From Nonomuraea turkmeniaca (GTDB lineage Bacteria; Actinomycetota; Actinomycetes; Streptosporangiales; Streptosporangiaceae): DNA of 37,385 nucleotides. Below, piece after piece: positions 25,261-34,119 of this stretch. The stretch covers positions 1-37,385 of the forward strand of contig NZ_VCKY01000098.1 in the NCBI RefSeq assembly GCF_005889735.1, in the 5' to 3' direction. Both the position numbers and the translations under genes were made by a program. How positions within the stretch are numbered: the stretch's first letter is position 1; each line of letters opens with the position of its first letter. The notes beneath the pieces were generated by a model that was not told the DNA's origin, did not search any database, and saw only the letters and a program-made list of their open reading frames with translations.

Positions 25261-25470
25261 CCGGGGTGCCCGGGCCGCGAAGTGTCGCCCGCAGTCTGGG
25301 CGCGATAGCGGTTGCGCAGGTGGGCCGTTTTGTGGTCGCATTGCTGATCATGCGCGCGTGCCTGATCCTGCGGGCGGTTCAAGTGCCAAGACTTCCTGAA
25401 AGCTCACCACGTCCGTGGCGGCTCGTCCTCGTGACCGCGCCGGTCAGCTGCGCCTGAGAGTGAGACCGGC

Positions 25471-26847
25471 ATGAGGATACGAAGGCGGCGGGACGGTCCA
25501 GCCATCGGATTCGCCGGTCTCTTCGGCAAGTTCCAGCATCCCGCGCAGGTCGTGGTCGGCGTTTTCGCCCTGACCATCCTCATCGGCACACTGCTGCTGA
25601 AAACGCCGATGGCCACCACCTCACCCGGCTCGATCGACTGGCTGACCGCACTGTTCACCGCGACCTCGGCAGTCTGCGTGACCGGCCTGGTCGTCGTCGA
25701 CACCGCCTCGACGTGGTCGGCGTTCGGCGAGGTGGTGATCGCCCTGCTGTTCCAGGCCGGCGGGCTGGGGATCATGACACTGGGCACGTTGTTCGCCCTG
25801 CTCGTCTCGGGCCGTCTCGGGCTGCGCGCCCGGCTGCTGGCCCAGGCCGAAAGCAAGGCGCTGGGCACACCGAACCTGCGCCGCGTGATACGCAACATCG
25901 TGCTGTTCACCCTGACCTGCGAGGCAGCGGCGGCGATCGTGCTGAGCATCCGGTTCGCCACCGCCTACGACCATGGCCTGGGCCGCGCCCTGTATCTGGG
26001 CGTGTTCCACGCGATGTCGGCCTTCAACAACGCCGGCTTCGCCCTGTGGCCCGACAGCCTGGTGCGTTTCGCCGCCGACCCATGGATCTGCCTGACCATC
26101 GCGCTGACCGTACTGGTGGGCTCGCTCGGCTTTCCCGTCGTGTTCGAGCTGTGGCGGCAGTGGCGTCACCCCCGACGCTGGTCGGTCCTCACCCGCCTCA
26201 CCCTGGGCGTCACCGCCTTCCTGCTCGCGATGGGCACGCTGATTCTCCTGAGTACCGAGTGGCACAACCCCCGCACCATGGGGCCGCTGGCCGACTGGGA
26301 CAAGCTCATGGCCAGTTTCTTCCTCGCCGTGATGCGCACCGGCGGCTTCAACACCGTCGATCTGTCCCAGCTCCACCCCTCCAGCTGGCTGGTCAGCGAC
26401 CTGCTGATGTTCATCGGCGGCGGCAGCGCCGGCACCGCGGGCGGCATCAAGGTGACCGTCCTCGGGCTGTTGATCTTCATGGTGTGGACCGAGATGCGCG
26501 GGTACGCCGATGTGAATATCGGCCACCGGCAGATCCCGGCGACCGCCCAGCGCCAGGCCATCGCGATCACTCTGATTGGAGTGAGCCTGGTCGCGATCTC
26601 CACCTACCTCCTGGTGGTGATCAGCCCGCACACGCTGGACCAGGTGCTGTTCGAGGTCACTTCTGCCTTCGGCACGGTCGGCATGTCCCTGGGTATAACC
26701 GCCGGCCTTCCCGCGGCGGGGCAGCTGCTGCTGATCGTGCTGATGTTCATCGGCAGAACCGGTCCCCTCACGCTGGGCTCGGCTCTGGCGCTGCGCGAGC
26801 GCGACCGCCGCTACGTACTGCCCAAGGAATACCTGATCGTGGGCTGA
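25471..26847 (+). CDS. KtrB/TrkH-type K+ uptake membrane subunit
   Basis: The product is 458 residues. The four pseudo-repeats with their filter glycines are visible: FTATSAVCVTGLVVVDT, FHAMSAFNNAGFALWPDS, AVMRTGGFNTVDLSQLH and EVTSAFGTVGMSLGIT. Each sits before a transmembrane helix, as in KtrB. The conserved end FIGRTGPLTLGSALALRER is present. It forms the K+-translocating dimer in the plasma membrane and pairs with KtrA at 24368. The gene is intact and starts at ATG 25471. Na+-dependence is typical of Ktr systems but not visible here. Confidence 0.92.
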   Translation: MRIRRRRDGPAIGFAGLFGKFQHPAQVVVGVFALTILIGTLLLKTPMATTSPGSIDWLTALFTATSAVCVTGLVVVDTASTWSAFGEVVIALLFQAGGLGIMTLGTLFALLVSGRLGLRARLLAQAESKALGTPNLRRVIRNIVLFTLTCEAAAAIVLSIRFATAYDHGLGRALYLGVFHAMSAFNNAGFALWPDSLVRFAADPWICLTIALTVLVGSLGFPVVFELWRQWRHPRRWSVLTRLTLGVTAFLLAMGTLILLSTEWHNPRTMGPLADWDKLMASFFLAVMRTGGFNTVDLSQLHPSSWLVSDLLMFIGGGSAGTAGGIKVTVLGLLIFMVWTEMRGYADVNIGHRQIPATAQRQAIAITLIGVSLVAISTYLLVVISPHTLDQVLFEVTSAFGTVGMSLGITAGLPAAGQLLLIVLMFIGRTGPLTLGSALALRERDRRYVLPKEYLIVG

Positions 26848-26942
26848 CCCGGCGCAACGAAAAGAAGGGGGCGTCACGTGTCCATGTCTCCGCCCCTCGG
26901 CGCCGGAGGAGGGCTGCCTCTAACGGGCGCGACCTGATGTAG

Positions 26943-27441
26943 TCACCGGGGTTCGGATGGCAGCGGCCGGCGCGGCCCCCAGGTGTCGGAGAGCCGGTTG
27001 GCCAGGACGTAGACGAGGTTGACGGTCAGGATCGCCGGGGCGACCACCGCCACGAAGCCGGGGAAGTCCCGTTCGAAGGCCAGGGCCAGGATGATCGCGG
27101 TGATGCCGTTCTGCTGGGCCAGTCCCAGGTGGATCCGGTCCGTGACCGGCAGCCCGTGGGTGAGGACCAGGGCGGCGAGCATCTGTGCGGCGAAGGCGGC
27201 CAGCCCGAGCAGCACGCCGGTCATCAGGTTCGCTCCGCCGACCAGCAGCAGCCCCATCAGGAACGCCGACAGCGCGAACGCGGCGGTCACCGCCCGCGAT
27301 AGCCATCGCGAGTCGGGCAGCCGCAGGTACAGTCCGGCCGTGGCCACGCCCAGCATCAGAGACGTCCACGCCGCGGAGACGACCGCCGTGACCGCCGCCA
27401 GGTAGCTCAACACCGGCGGAGCCTTCCTGACCAGCCGCCAC
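26943..27441 (-). pseudogene. cation:proton antiporter, C-terminal half only
   Basis: Reading leftward from 27441: AWRLVRKAPPVLSYLAAVTAVVSAAWTSLMLGVATAGLYLRLPDSRWLSRAVTAAFALSAFLMGLLLVGG, then MTGVLLGLAAFAAQMLAALVLTHGLPVTDRIHLGLAQQNGITAIILALAFERDFPGFVAVVAPAILTVNLVYVLANRLSD to the stop. These are the last helices of a CPA antiporter, with the QNGITAIILAL helix. It lacks any start. The sequence to the right of 27441 is unrelated. Its first 45 bases are direct repeat B. Joined to the half at 10497-11070 through the repeat, it would give a full-length antiporter. Confidence 0.8.
27397..27441. repeat. direct repeat B (antiporter gene breakpoint)
   Basis: This 45-base copy matches 10497-10541 at 43 positions. 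Antiporter homology extends only to the left of this copy (the C-terminal side), the mirror of copy A. Confidence 0.85.
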
Positions 27442-27810
27442 GCCGGCGTCGGGGCAAGGTCGTGTGGGCGGAGTTCGATTTCCCCGGAGAAACAGGAATT
27501 CGGGATGCCTCTCCAAGCCTGGCCACATCGTCGGCTGCTCGAGAGGCAGTGGATGTCTTGGGCCAGTTGTGAAACGCCCGATGGATGAGTGTGTGCCAGT
27601 GGCATCGCTCACCCGTCCACTCCGGCGCCGTTCTACCGCCCGGCACGTCAAAGAACCTTGGCCGTCGGCATTCATATCGCGTCCGGTGCCCTGTCCTTCA
27701 CAATGCCGGCTGCGATGGGCGCCATAAAGGAACCCTCCGCCAAGTCCGCCTTAGCGTTGAAAGATCCTTGGAGCGGCCGACGTCAACCGACCTGACTCGA
27801 ACGCTGCTGG
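27442..27810. other. unassigned region right of repeat B
   Basis: A rightward frame from about 27451 reads GKVVWAEFDFPGETGIRDASPSLATSSAAREAVDVLGQL and stops. It looks coding-like and could be the tail of a gene cut at repeat B, but I cannot identify it. The rest shows nothing I can support. Confidence 0.35.
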
Positions 27811-28191
27811 TCACCGCCGGAAGCTTCGGCCGGGCCCGTCGAGCAGGATGCCCAGGGCCATCGCGAAAGCGAGCTCGCGGAAGGGCTGCAGCGGGACGAT
27901 GGCCAGCAGTCCGAAGCTGGCGGCGAGAGTGATGCCGGCGGCTGTGATCGCCCTGACCGACTGGGGGACGGCCAGGATGATGGCCTTGCGAAGGCCGAGG
28001 TTTCTCGCCTCTTCCCAGACATGGCCGATACCGAAGATGTTGTAGTCGGAGCCCAGGGCCACCAGCAGCACACCTGCGGCGAAGGGGACATAGAACGTCA
28101 GTCCGGCGTGACCGAAGACCGACTGGAACACGTGGACGGCGAGGCCGAGCGAGGCCGCGACCGACAGCACGCTCCTAGCGAGCAGGTACAC
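27811..28191 (-). pseudogene. MMPL-family transporter, C-terminal fragment
   Basis: The frame reads VTVYLLARSVLSVAASLGLAVHVFQSVFGHAGLTFYVPFAAGVLLVALGSDYNIFGIGHVWEEARNLGLRKAIILAVPQSVRAITAAGITLAASFGLLAIVPLQPFRELAFAMALGILLD. This is the last membrane bundle of an MMPL (RND-like) lipid or drug exporter, with the diagnostic GSDYNIF motif. The rest of the protein, normally 700-plus residues, is missing at the 5' side, and the end is scrambled after GILLD. It is a dead fragment. Confidence 0.75.
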
Positions 28192-28264
28192 GGTGACCCA
28201 GGACGGACCACGGCCGAGCCCACAGCCCCCGCTCTCCCGCCGTCACCGTGCCGCTGGCCGTGAG

Positions 28265-28486
28265 GTGACCGTGCTCGGGGAGTGCCTGGTTGCCCTCGAC
28301 CGCAGTGAGCAGGCGATGGAGAGCATCCGTCGCGGCCTGCGGGCGCTCAGCGATCTCGATGGGCCGCGGCTGGAGAGTGTCATCGACGAGTTGCAGCGCA
28401 TCCAGCCGGAGTTCCAGAGGCTGGGTGAGCGGTGCAGAGCCGAAGCGGAGGTCCGGACCGCCGAGCCGACCGTCACCTCCTCGTGA
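28265..28486 (+). CDS. small hypothetical helical protein
   Basis: A 73-codon frame from GTG 28265 (VTVLGECLVALDRSEQAMESIRRGLRALSDLDGPRLESVIDELQRIQPEFQRLGERCRAEAE) has amphipathic helical character and normal actinobacterial codon bias. I do not recognise a family. The start is uncertain because GTG 28271 is also possible. It could equally be a fragment. Confidence 0.35.
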   Translation: MTVLGECLVALDRSEQAMESIRRGLRALSDLDGPRLESVIDELQRIQPEFQRLGERCRAEAEVRTAEPTVTSS

Positions 28487-28553
28487 TCCGCAAGCTCCAG
28501 GTGACGGCCCGTTTCCCACCGTCGCCGCCGACGAAGAGTTTGGACGCTGTCGC

Positions 28554-29363
28554 TCAGTCCCGGCCCGGCAGCGGCTCACGTCGCTGCGTGCGGTCGGCTG
28601 CTGGACCGCTCCCCAGGTCCGGCCGGAAAAGCCGCACGAGCTCCATGGGCACGGGGAAAGCGACGGTGGATCCAGGCTGCGCTGCGGCGTCCACCAAGGA
28701 ACCGAGCGTGCGCAACTGCATCGCAGCCGGATGCTCTTCCAAGATCCCGGCGGCGTCGCCCAGGTTCTGGGCCGCCTCCTTTTCGCCGAGCGAGTGGATC
28801 ACCCGTGCCCGGCGGTCGCGTTCGGCCTCGGCCTGGCGGGCCATCGCCCGACGCATCGTCTCGGGTAGAGACACGTCCCGTACCTCTACCAAGGACACTT
28901 TGACCCCCCACGGATTGGTGAGGTCGTCGATCACGCGGGCCAGCTGCTGGTTGATCTCCTCGCGCTTCATCAGCAGGTCGTCCAGGCTGCGCTGGCCGAG
29001 GATGCTGCGCAAGGTGGTCTGTGCGATCTTCGAGGTGGCGACCCGGTAGTCCTCGATGGCGATGACCGATCTAACGGGTTCGAGGACCTGGAAGTAGGTG
29101 ACCGCGTCCACTCTCACCGTCACGTTGTCCGAAGTGATGATCTCCTGCGGTGGGACGTCCGCGGTCTGGATGCGCAGGTCGACCCGGACCATGCGATCGA
29201 CGATAGGGATGATGAAGAACAAGCCGGGTCCTCTGGCGCCTTGGATCCGCCCCAAGCGGAAAATCACTCCGCGCTCGTACTCTGGCACGATCTTGATGGC
29301 GTTGGCGAGGATGAACAGCAGGACGAGTACGGCGATGCCGATGCCGATGAGTGTTTCGTTCAT
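28554..29363 (-). CDS. slipin (SPFH/band 7 membrane scaffold protein)
   Basis: The product is 269 residues. An N-terminal transmembrane helix (IGIGIAVLVLLFILANAI) is followed by an SPFH domain over residues about 23-180: IVPEYERGVIFRLGRIQGARGPGLFFIIPIVDRMVRVDLRIQT, then PPQEIITSDNVTVRVDAVTYFQV and LRSILGQRSLDDLLMKREEINQQL. A coiled-coil follows at about 180-215. Slipins form large membrane assemblies and are usually co-encoded with NfeD. Here the NfeD gene ends 15 bp upstream, so they form an operon. Residues after about 250 (GPAADRTQRREPLPGRD) look like a variable tail. It is intact. Confidence 0.92.
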   Translation of the reverse strand: MNETLIGIGIAVLVLLFILANAIKIVPEYERGVIFRLGRIQGARGPGLFFIIPIVDRMVRVDLRIQTADVPPQEIITSDNVTVRVDAVTYFQVLEPVRSVIAIEDYRVATSKIAQTTLRSILGQRSLDDLLMKREEINQQLARVIDDLTNPWGVKVSLVEVRDVSLPETMRRAMARQAEAERDRRARVIHSLGEKEAAQNLGDAAGILEEHPAAMQLRTLGSLVDAAAQPGSTVAFPVPMELVRLFRPDLGSGPAADRTQRREPLPGRD

Positions 29364-29378
29364 GAGGCGCTCCCTTGG

Positions 29379-30762
29379 TCACGCGTTACCATCCGGTGGG
29401 GACGGGTCCGGCACCTGCGGCTCTACCAGCAGAGTGATCCCGTCGACTGCTACGACCCGGACTTGCTGCTTCGGTTCCAGGGGTGCTCCGATGCTGCGCG
29501 CCTCCCACCAGGCGCCATCCATGAAGATCCGCCCTCGATCTCCCTCGCCTTCGTCCATCCGTGCCGTCCTGCCGATCAGAGCCGCCGTGCCGGAGGCGGC
29601 GGTGCCGTGCCTGGTGCGGTAGACGAGGCGTCCGGCGATGATGGCGAGGATGACCACGAGAACAGCCGTCGGCAGCGCCACCATGGGATCCACGCGCACC
29701 CCCTGCGCCTCGTCGAACAGAAAGACGGCGGCGAGAACGAGCACCACCCCGCCGCCGATGGCGAATCCGGCGATCCCCGGTGCGAACAGCTCGGCCACGA
29801 ACAATCCCGCCGCGATGAGCAGGAGCAGCAGCCCGGCTGCGTTGACGGGCAGCACGGCCAGGCTGAAGAGGGCGAGGACCAGGGATACCGCCCCGATGAT
29901 CCCCGCCACGCCGATGCCGGGGGAGGCCAGCTCGTACAGGAGGCCTAGCATGCCCAGCATGAGGAGGAGGTAGGCAAGGTTGGGGTTGGCTAGGAACTGC
30001 TGCGCTTGGCGGAGGAGGCCCCAGTCGTCACGAACGATCTCGGCTCTGCTGGTGCGGAGCGTGCTCGTGCGGTCGCCGGCCATCTGGACTTTGCTCCCGT
30101 CGACCTTGGCGAGCGCCTCCTGGAGGCTGGACGCCATGTCATCCACCACTCCCAGCCGCACTGCCTCCGTCACGCCGATCGAGCGGCCCTCGCGCACCAT
30201 CGCGACGGCGAATTTCGACGTTGCGGTCCCGCAACCGGGCCAGCGCCTCGGCCTGAGCGGCGGCATCGTTGATCACCTTGGCTCCCAGGTCCTCGCCCTG
30301 CATTCCTACGGGGGTGGCCGCGCCGATGGACGTGCCGGGCGCCATGACGGCGGCGTGCGCGGCCAGCGTGATGATTGCCCCTGCGGAGGCGGCTCGGGCT
30401 CCCTCCGGGGACACGTACACGATCACGGGTGTCCGGCTGCCCAGGATGTCCTGCACGATGTCGCGCATCGACGTGGCGAGCCCTCCTGGAGTGTCCAGCT
30501 GGACCACATAGGCGGCGTACCCTTCCCGTTGGGCCCGTTGCAGGGACTGCTCGACGTAGTCTGCGACCACCGGCGTAATCTCGGTTCGCACCGTGGAGAC
30601 CAGGACGCTTTGTGAGGGGGTGCCAGGGGCGCTGCCCGTGCCCCCTGCTTCGCTCTCGTGGTTTCCTCCGCTCAGCAGGAGGCCCATGAAGAGCACGGCG
30701 AGCGCAACCGTCCGGATCCGGGTCATGGATGTCTGGAGAAGAGCGTGGGCTTGAGACGGCAC
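29379..30762 (-). pseudogene. NfeD-type membrane serine protease, one frameshift
   Basis: GTG 30762 follows a strong GGGGGAGGG site. A signal peptide or membrane helix (VALAVLFMGLLLSGG) precedes the ClpP-class protease domain: VVQLDTPGGLATSMRDIVQDI, PVIVYVSPEGARAASAGAIIT with the likely catalytic Ser in AASAG, and VMAPGTSIGAATPVGMQG. Near 30210 the frame shifts from RLRDRNVE to FAVAMVREGRSIGVTEAVRLGVVDD. The rest is intact: four transmembrane helices (about 29800-30000) and a C-terminal OB-fold NfeD domain (ALIGRTARM...VRVVAVDGITLLVEP). Restored length is about 460 residues, normal for the long form. Such proteins cleave slipin family members. A real frameshift would inactivate it. Confidence 0.82.
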
Positions 30763-30951
30763 GTTTATCCCTCCCCCTGGCTCGGCTCACGGCCCGTCTA
30801 CCCGCGAACAGCCGATTCTCACGTACGGTGATGAGCCGAACGCGTCGCGGATCCATCAGCCGTTCAACGTTTGTCCACTTCCGGCGTGTTTCGCCGGTCT
30901 GCCGCTTCCTGCAGGAGGCGGTGCAGGGTACCCGCGTGGGTGAGAAGAACC

Positions 30952-31440
30952 ATGACGGTTGCGGCGGTCGACGGCGCCGGCATCGGCCTCGCACTGGTCC
31001 TGCTGCAGGTGCCGCTCGCTCTGGCCCTGGCTTTCCTCACCTTCCTGTTCGCGTTCGTGCCCATCGTCGGCGCGATTGTGGCCGGCGCGGTTGCCGTGCT
31101 GATCGCTCGGGTGAGCAACGGAGTGACCGACGCGCTGCTGGTCCTAGCTGTGGTCGTCATCTTCCAACAGATGGAGGGCAACCTGCTGGGACCGGTCATC
31201 ATCGGCAAGGTAGTGCGTCTGCACCCGGCCGTGGTGCTGGTAGGCGTCACCGCCGGGACATTTGATCGGCGGAATCGCGGGCGCGGTCGTGACCGTCCCT
31301 CTCACTGCGGTGGTCTATCGCACGGTCGAACGAGGTCTCTCCTTCACCGATCATTCTCCGCTGGAGAAAGCTGCGGAACCACCCGAACCTGAGAAGCGCC
31401 GTGGTCAGCAGTCCGGTCCTCAGGTAAAGGGGAACTTCAC
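30952..31440 (+). pseudogene. AI-2E/PerM-family permease, C-terminal fragment
   Basis: The fragment reads VDGAGIGLALVLLQVPLALALAFLTFLFAFVPIVGAIVAGAVAVLIARVSNGVTDALLVLAVVVIFQQMEGNLLGPVIIGKVVRLHPAVVLVGVTAGT. An extra T near 31261 shifts it into LIGGIAGAVVTVPLTAVVYRTVER. The FVPIVGA and QQMEGNLLGPVI motifs are typical of the last half of AI-2E-family membrane proteins. About 150-200 N-terminal residues are missing. The frame then runs on into the HesB fragment. Confidence 0.75.
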
Positions 31441-31487
31441 AGGGCAAGAGCGTCGGCCGAGTAAGCCAGGAGCAGGAGGGAAACGAC

Positions 31488-31682
31488 ATGCTCACCCTTA
31501 CCGAGAACGCGGTGGAGGCCATCAAATCCATGGCCGCCGACGCGGGCACCCCCGACGGGCCCTCCGAGCATGCGCCCGAGCACTCGCGCGGGCGCATGCT
31601 CGGACCTCGGGCTCTTTACACCCTCAAACAGCTCAGCGCCGTTGCCTTTGTATGGGTATGGCGGGCCGTCCGCACTGGCTGA
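31488..31682 (+). pseudogene. HesB/IscA-like Fe-S protein, first 24 residues only
   Basis: ATG 31488 has a good AGGAGGG site and opens MLTLTENAVEAIKSMAADAGTPDG, the usual start of actinobacterial HesB-like proteins. Immediately afterwards the frame enters a 16-bp inverted repeat and then unrelated sequence to TGA 31680-31682. The cysteine motifs are absent, so it cannot bind Fe-S. Confidence 0.6.
31563..31604. repeat. 16-bp perfect inverted repeat at HesB breakpoint
   Basis: TCCGAGCATGCGCCCG at 31563-31578 is followed by a 10-nt spacer and its exact complement at 31589-31604. It starts just where HesB homology ends. It may be a fold-back scar from a rearrangement or a strong RNA hairpin. No T-run follows. 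Confidence 0.75.
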
Positions 31683-31815
31683 TGTTGTACGCGTACTCCT
31701 CAAACGATCATATTGCGGGTGCCCGAAGCCGAGTACCGAGTCGGAGAGCGTCCGCCGATCTCTCAGTTAGGCCCCCGACTTGTTGAGCAGATCGGGTCCC
31801 CAGTTCTGTCTTCGG

Positions 31816-32284
31816 TCAGCCCGACGACTGCTGCTTCTGCTCGCCCTCCTGCGAGGCTTGCTCGAGGTCCTGATCTGACAGGACGCGTGTGTCCGGATCG
31901 GCGGTTCCTGCGGGAGGTTGGAACCGCAGGCCATCCATGTAGGGGGTGGGCTCCTTGCGCCGAAAGTCGGTGAACTCCTTGGCGTAGTAAGCCCACTGTC
32001 CGCTCCACGACGACGCTGCCGTCGAGGTTCGCCAGCGGGGTGAACTTGTCCGCAGGCACGCGATAGTCGATGACGCTTTCGACGCAATCGATGTGCGGCG
32101 CCGGGAAGTCGTGGCGAAAGAACGCACGTGAAGCTGTGACGCGCTTCCACGGACCTGCGCCGTACCAGGTGAGGAGCGACGCCGTGGCCTCGTGTGGCTC
32201 GCCATAGGCGTCGAGCACCAGTTGGGCGGCCTCGCGCGATTCCTGTGGCCAGTCCTTGATGAGGCCGGATGCGGTCTGATTCAT
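31816..32284 (-). pseudogene. conserved hypothetical protein with internal deletion
   Basis: ATG 32284 begins MNQTASGLIKDWPQESREAAQLVLDAYGEPHEATASLLTWYGAGPWKRVTASRAFFRHDFPAPHIDCVESVIDYRVP...DGSVVVERT. At about 32005 the frame changes to QWAYYAKEFTDFRRKEPTPYMDGLRFQPPAGTADPDTRVLSDQDL and ends at 31816. Both parts look like one conserved soluble protein of unknown function; from memory of such families, some 35-50 residues are missing at the join. It is a pseudogene with an internal out-of-frame deletion. Confidence 0.65.
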
Positions 32285-32582
32285 GTACGTCCCATGTCCC
32301 CGGGAGGCGGTATAACCGTGGCGTCTGCAGATGGGATGGGCTCAGCGTAGCGCACCGTGGACCGGGACTGGCCCACGGCGTCCGGCTGAGCAGCGAGGGG
32401 TTCGGGCGCCGTCCGATCCCCTTCTGCCGTACGTGCATGTGCGGTGCTGAATGAACCTCCGGTTCAGGGAGGGTTCCGCTCTCTGTCAGAGGGCGAGGGC
32501 CAACGCATCCACTTGCCAACCCTGTCGGCGTAGGCCGTAGAGCGCAGGCCTGCCCTGTTTTGAGCGCGCTTCGGCGTGCGCC

Positions 32583-33047
32583 CTAACGTGGCCGCTGCTG
32601 TGGGCTGCTCTGGCTGGGCGGACCGGTCGCTCCTGCCGGCTCCAGCTGGGGCAGCAGGGCGTTGAGCGCCTGCTCGGTTTCCCGGCAGGCCTCTGCGCAG
32701 ATGCGGCAGTGTTCGTGCTGGCTGCTGTGCTCGGCGCAGGAGTCGCCGCAGGTCTTCGTCGCCTGGATCGCGGCCTGTACCTGTGCGCGGGACAGGTTGG
32801 CGTCGTAGCCGGTGTGCCGCGACAGGACCGCTGCGGTGGTCGAGCAGATGGCGGCGCAGTCGAGGTTGTCCCGGATACATCGGCTGAGCATCGGCAACCG
32901 CTCGGCGGCCTCCGACAGGCAGGCATCGGCGCAGGCCGTACAGGCCTGGGCGCAGGCTTCCAATGCGTCGATGGCGGCGGCCAGTTGCCTGTGGTCGAGG
33001 TTGATCTGGGCCGGGTAGGCGTCCAGCATCTTCTCGGTGTAGGTCAT
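32583..33047 (-). CDS. four-helix copper-storage protein (Csp/DUF326)
   Basis: ATG 33047 with GAGGAGGTCGCC upstream gives 154 residues. The protein is all-helical with Cys spaced to line the inside of a bundle: C32, C36, C39 and C43 in EACAQACTACADACL, then CIRDNLDCAAICST, then CGDSCAEHSSQHEHCRICAEACRE. This is the pattern of Csp3-type cytosolic copper-storage proteins, which bind many Cu(I) ions. There is no Tat or Sec signal, so it is cytosolic. A Pro/Gln-rich tail follows residue 135. It is intact and stands alone. Confidence 0.9.
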   Translation of the reverse strand: MTYTEKMLDAYPAQINLDHRQLAAAIDALEACAQACTACADACLSEAAERLPMLSRCIRDNLDCAAICSTTAAVLSRHTGYDANLSRAQVQAAIQATKTCGDSCAEHSSQHEHCRICAEACRETEQALNALLPQLEPAGATGPPSQSSPQQRPR

Positions 33048-33369
33048 GGCGACCTCCTCGCTGTTGGCTGTCCGGTGACGCCTACCCGCCGAAGCTACAT
33101 GCAGACCTGCGACGCGTGAGCGCGCAACCTTCGAGAACTTCCCAAGTCAGCCGGGGCATCAAGGCCCGCCGCGCCGTCCGTCTGCAGCGTGTGGTGGCGC
33201 AACCGAACCACGGGCCGTCCTGCGTCGGTGACTGGAGACCCTCTGGCCGGTGACGGGCGTGGTTCTGGCAGCGGACCCCTCATCGGGCGGGAAACGACGG
33301 TGGCGGCGTTGTCGGACACTCCGACTTCGCGCAACCGGTCTTGTGAGTAAGGGACCATCAGCCGCCCCA

Positions 33370-33398
33370 TTGATACGGTTACTACACGATCGTATAAT
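33370..33398 (+). promoter_or_regulatory. sigma70-type promoter of tetR-P450 unit
   Basis: TTGATA at 33370-33375 and a perfect TATAAT at 33393-33398 are separated by 17 bp, the ideal spacing. It lies about 50 bp upstream of the TetR gene and is far more consensus-like than usual for such GC-rich DNA. Confidence 0.7.
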
Positions 33399-33418
33399 TT
33401 AAGGTACATTCGAGTAGT

Positions 33419-33434
33419 CATGTACACGAACATG
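33419..33434. promoter_or_regulatory. TetR operator candidate
   Basis: CATGTACACGAACATG is palindromic apart from its centre (CATGT...ACATG) and lies between the -10 box and the start codon. This is the usual place for autoregulation by a TetR-family repressor. Confidence 0.55.
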
Positions 33435-33449
33435 TAAAGGAGTCTGCCG

Positions 33450-34094
33450 ATGGCGAGGATCGAGGCGGACCTCGAGGATCTGAGCACTCGCGCCCGCATC
33501 AGGGATGCCGCACTGCGGCACTTCGGCGAGCACGGGTTCGGAGGGGCATCGATCCGCGGGATCGCCGAGGCCGCCGGTGTCTCCTCGGGCCTGGTACGCC
33601 ACCACTTCGGCTCCAAGCTGGCGCTGCGCGAGGCGTGCGACGACTACCTCATCAAGACGGTCCGCCGGATCAACGACGAGGCGCGCACCGACACCATGCT
33701 CGCCGATGTGAACCCGGTGGCCGCCGCTCAGGCAGCGCTCGGGCCGTACCAGCGCTATCTCGCGCGCGCCCTGACCGAGGGCTGGGCCGCGCCGCTGTTC
33801 GATGAGATGGCGCGGCTGAGCGAGGAGTGGCTGGAGGAGGTCGACAAGGCGCGCCCGGATCCTCCCTTCGCCAGCCGCAAGGCCCGCGCGACCGTGGCCA
33901 CCGCAATGAGCCTGGCCGTCCCCATCCTGCACCAGCACATCTCCCGCGGGCTCGGCGTCGATTTGGCCAGCCCGGAGGGGGCGCACCTGCTCGCGATGAC
34001 CCTGCTCGACATCCACTCCCACCCCATGGTCACCCCGGAGGCTGCGGCTGCGATGCGCGAGGGTCTCGAAAAGCTCCGGGACAAAAGCCTTTGA
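33450..34094 (+). CDS. TetR-family transcriptional repressor
   Basis: ATG 33450 with AAAGGAG upstream gives 214 residues. The N-terminal helix-turn-helix (RIRDAALRHFGEHGFGGASIRGIAEAAGVSSGLVRHHFGSKLALREACDDYL) is canonical. The ligand-binding C-terminal domain is divergent, as usual. The P450 gene starts 25 bp downstream on the same strand, so they form one unit that the repressor probably controls. The gene is intact although its apparent target is broken. Confidence 0.92.
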   Translation: MARIEADLEDLSTRARIRDAALRHFGEHGFGGASIRGIAEAAGVSSGLVRHHFGSKLALREACDDYLIKTVRRINDEARTDTMLADVNPVAAAQAALGPYQRYLARALTEGWAAPLFDEMARLSEEWLEEVDKARPDPPFASRKARATVATAMSLAVPILHQHISRGLGVDLASPEGAHLLAMTLLDIHSHPMVTPEAAAAMREGLEKLRDKSL

Positions 34095-34119
34095 ACTCCT
34101 TTCGCTTAGGAGGCACGAC

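Larger units (their letters stand above)
33048..33449. other. intergenic region with TetR-gene promoter
   Basis: These are 402 bases between divergent genes. The left 300 show no gene or repeat that I can support. The right 80 bases are unusually AT-rich and carry the promoter and operator described separately. Confidence 0.5.

Noticed and set aside
29379..30762. Programmed ribosomal frameshift in nfeD or TerC
   Set aside because: No slippery heptamer or downstream structure was seen, and similar single-base shifts occur in many unrelated genes here.
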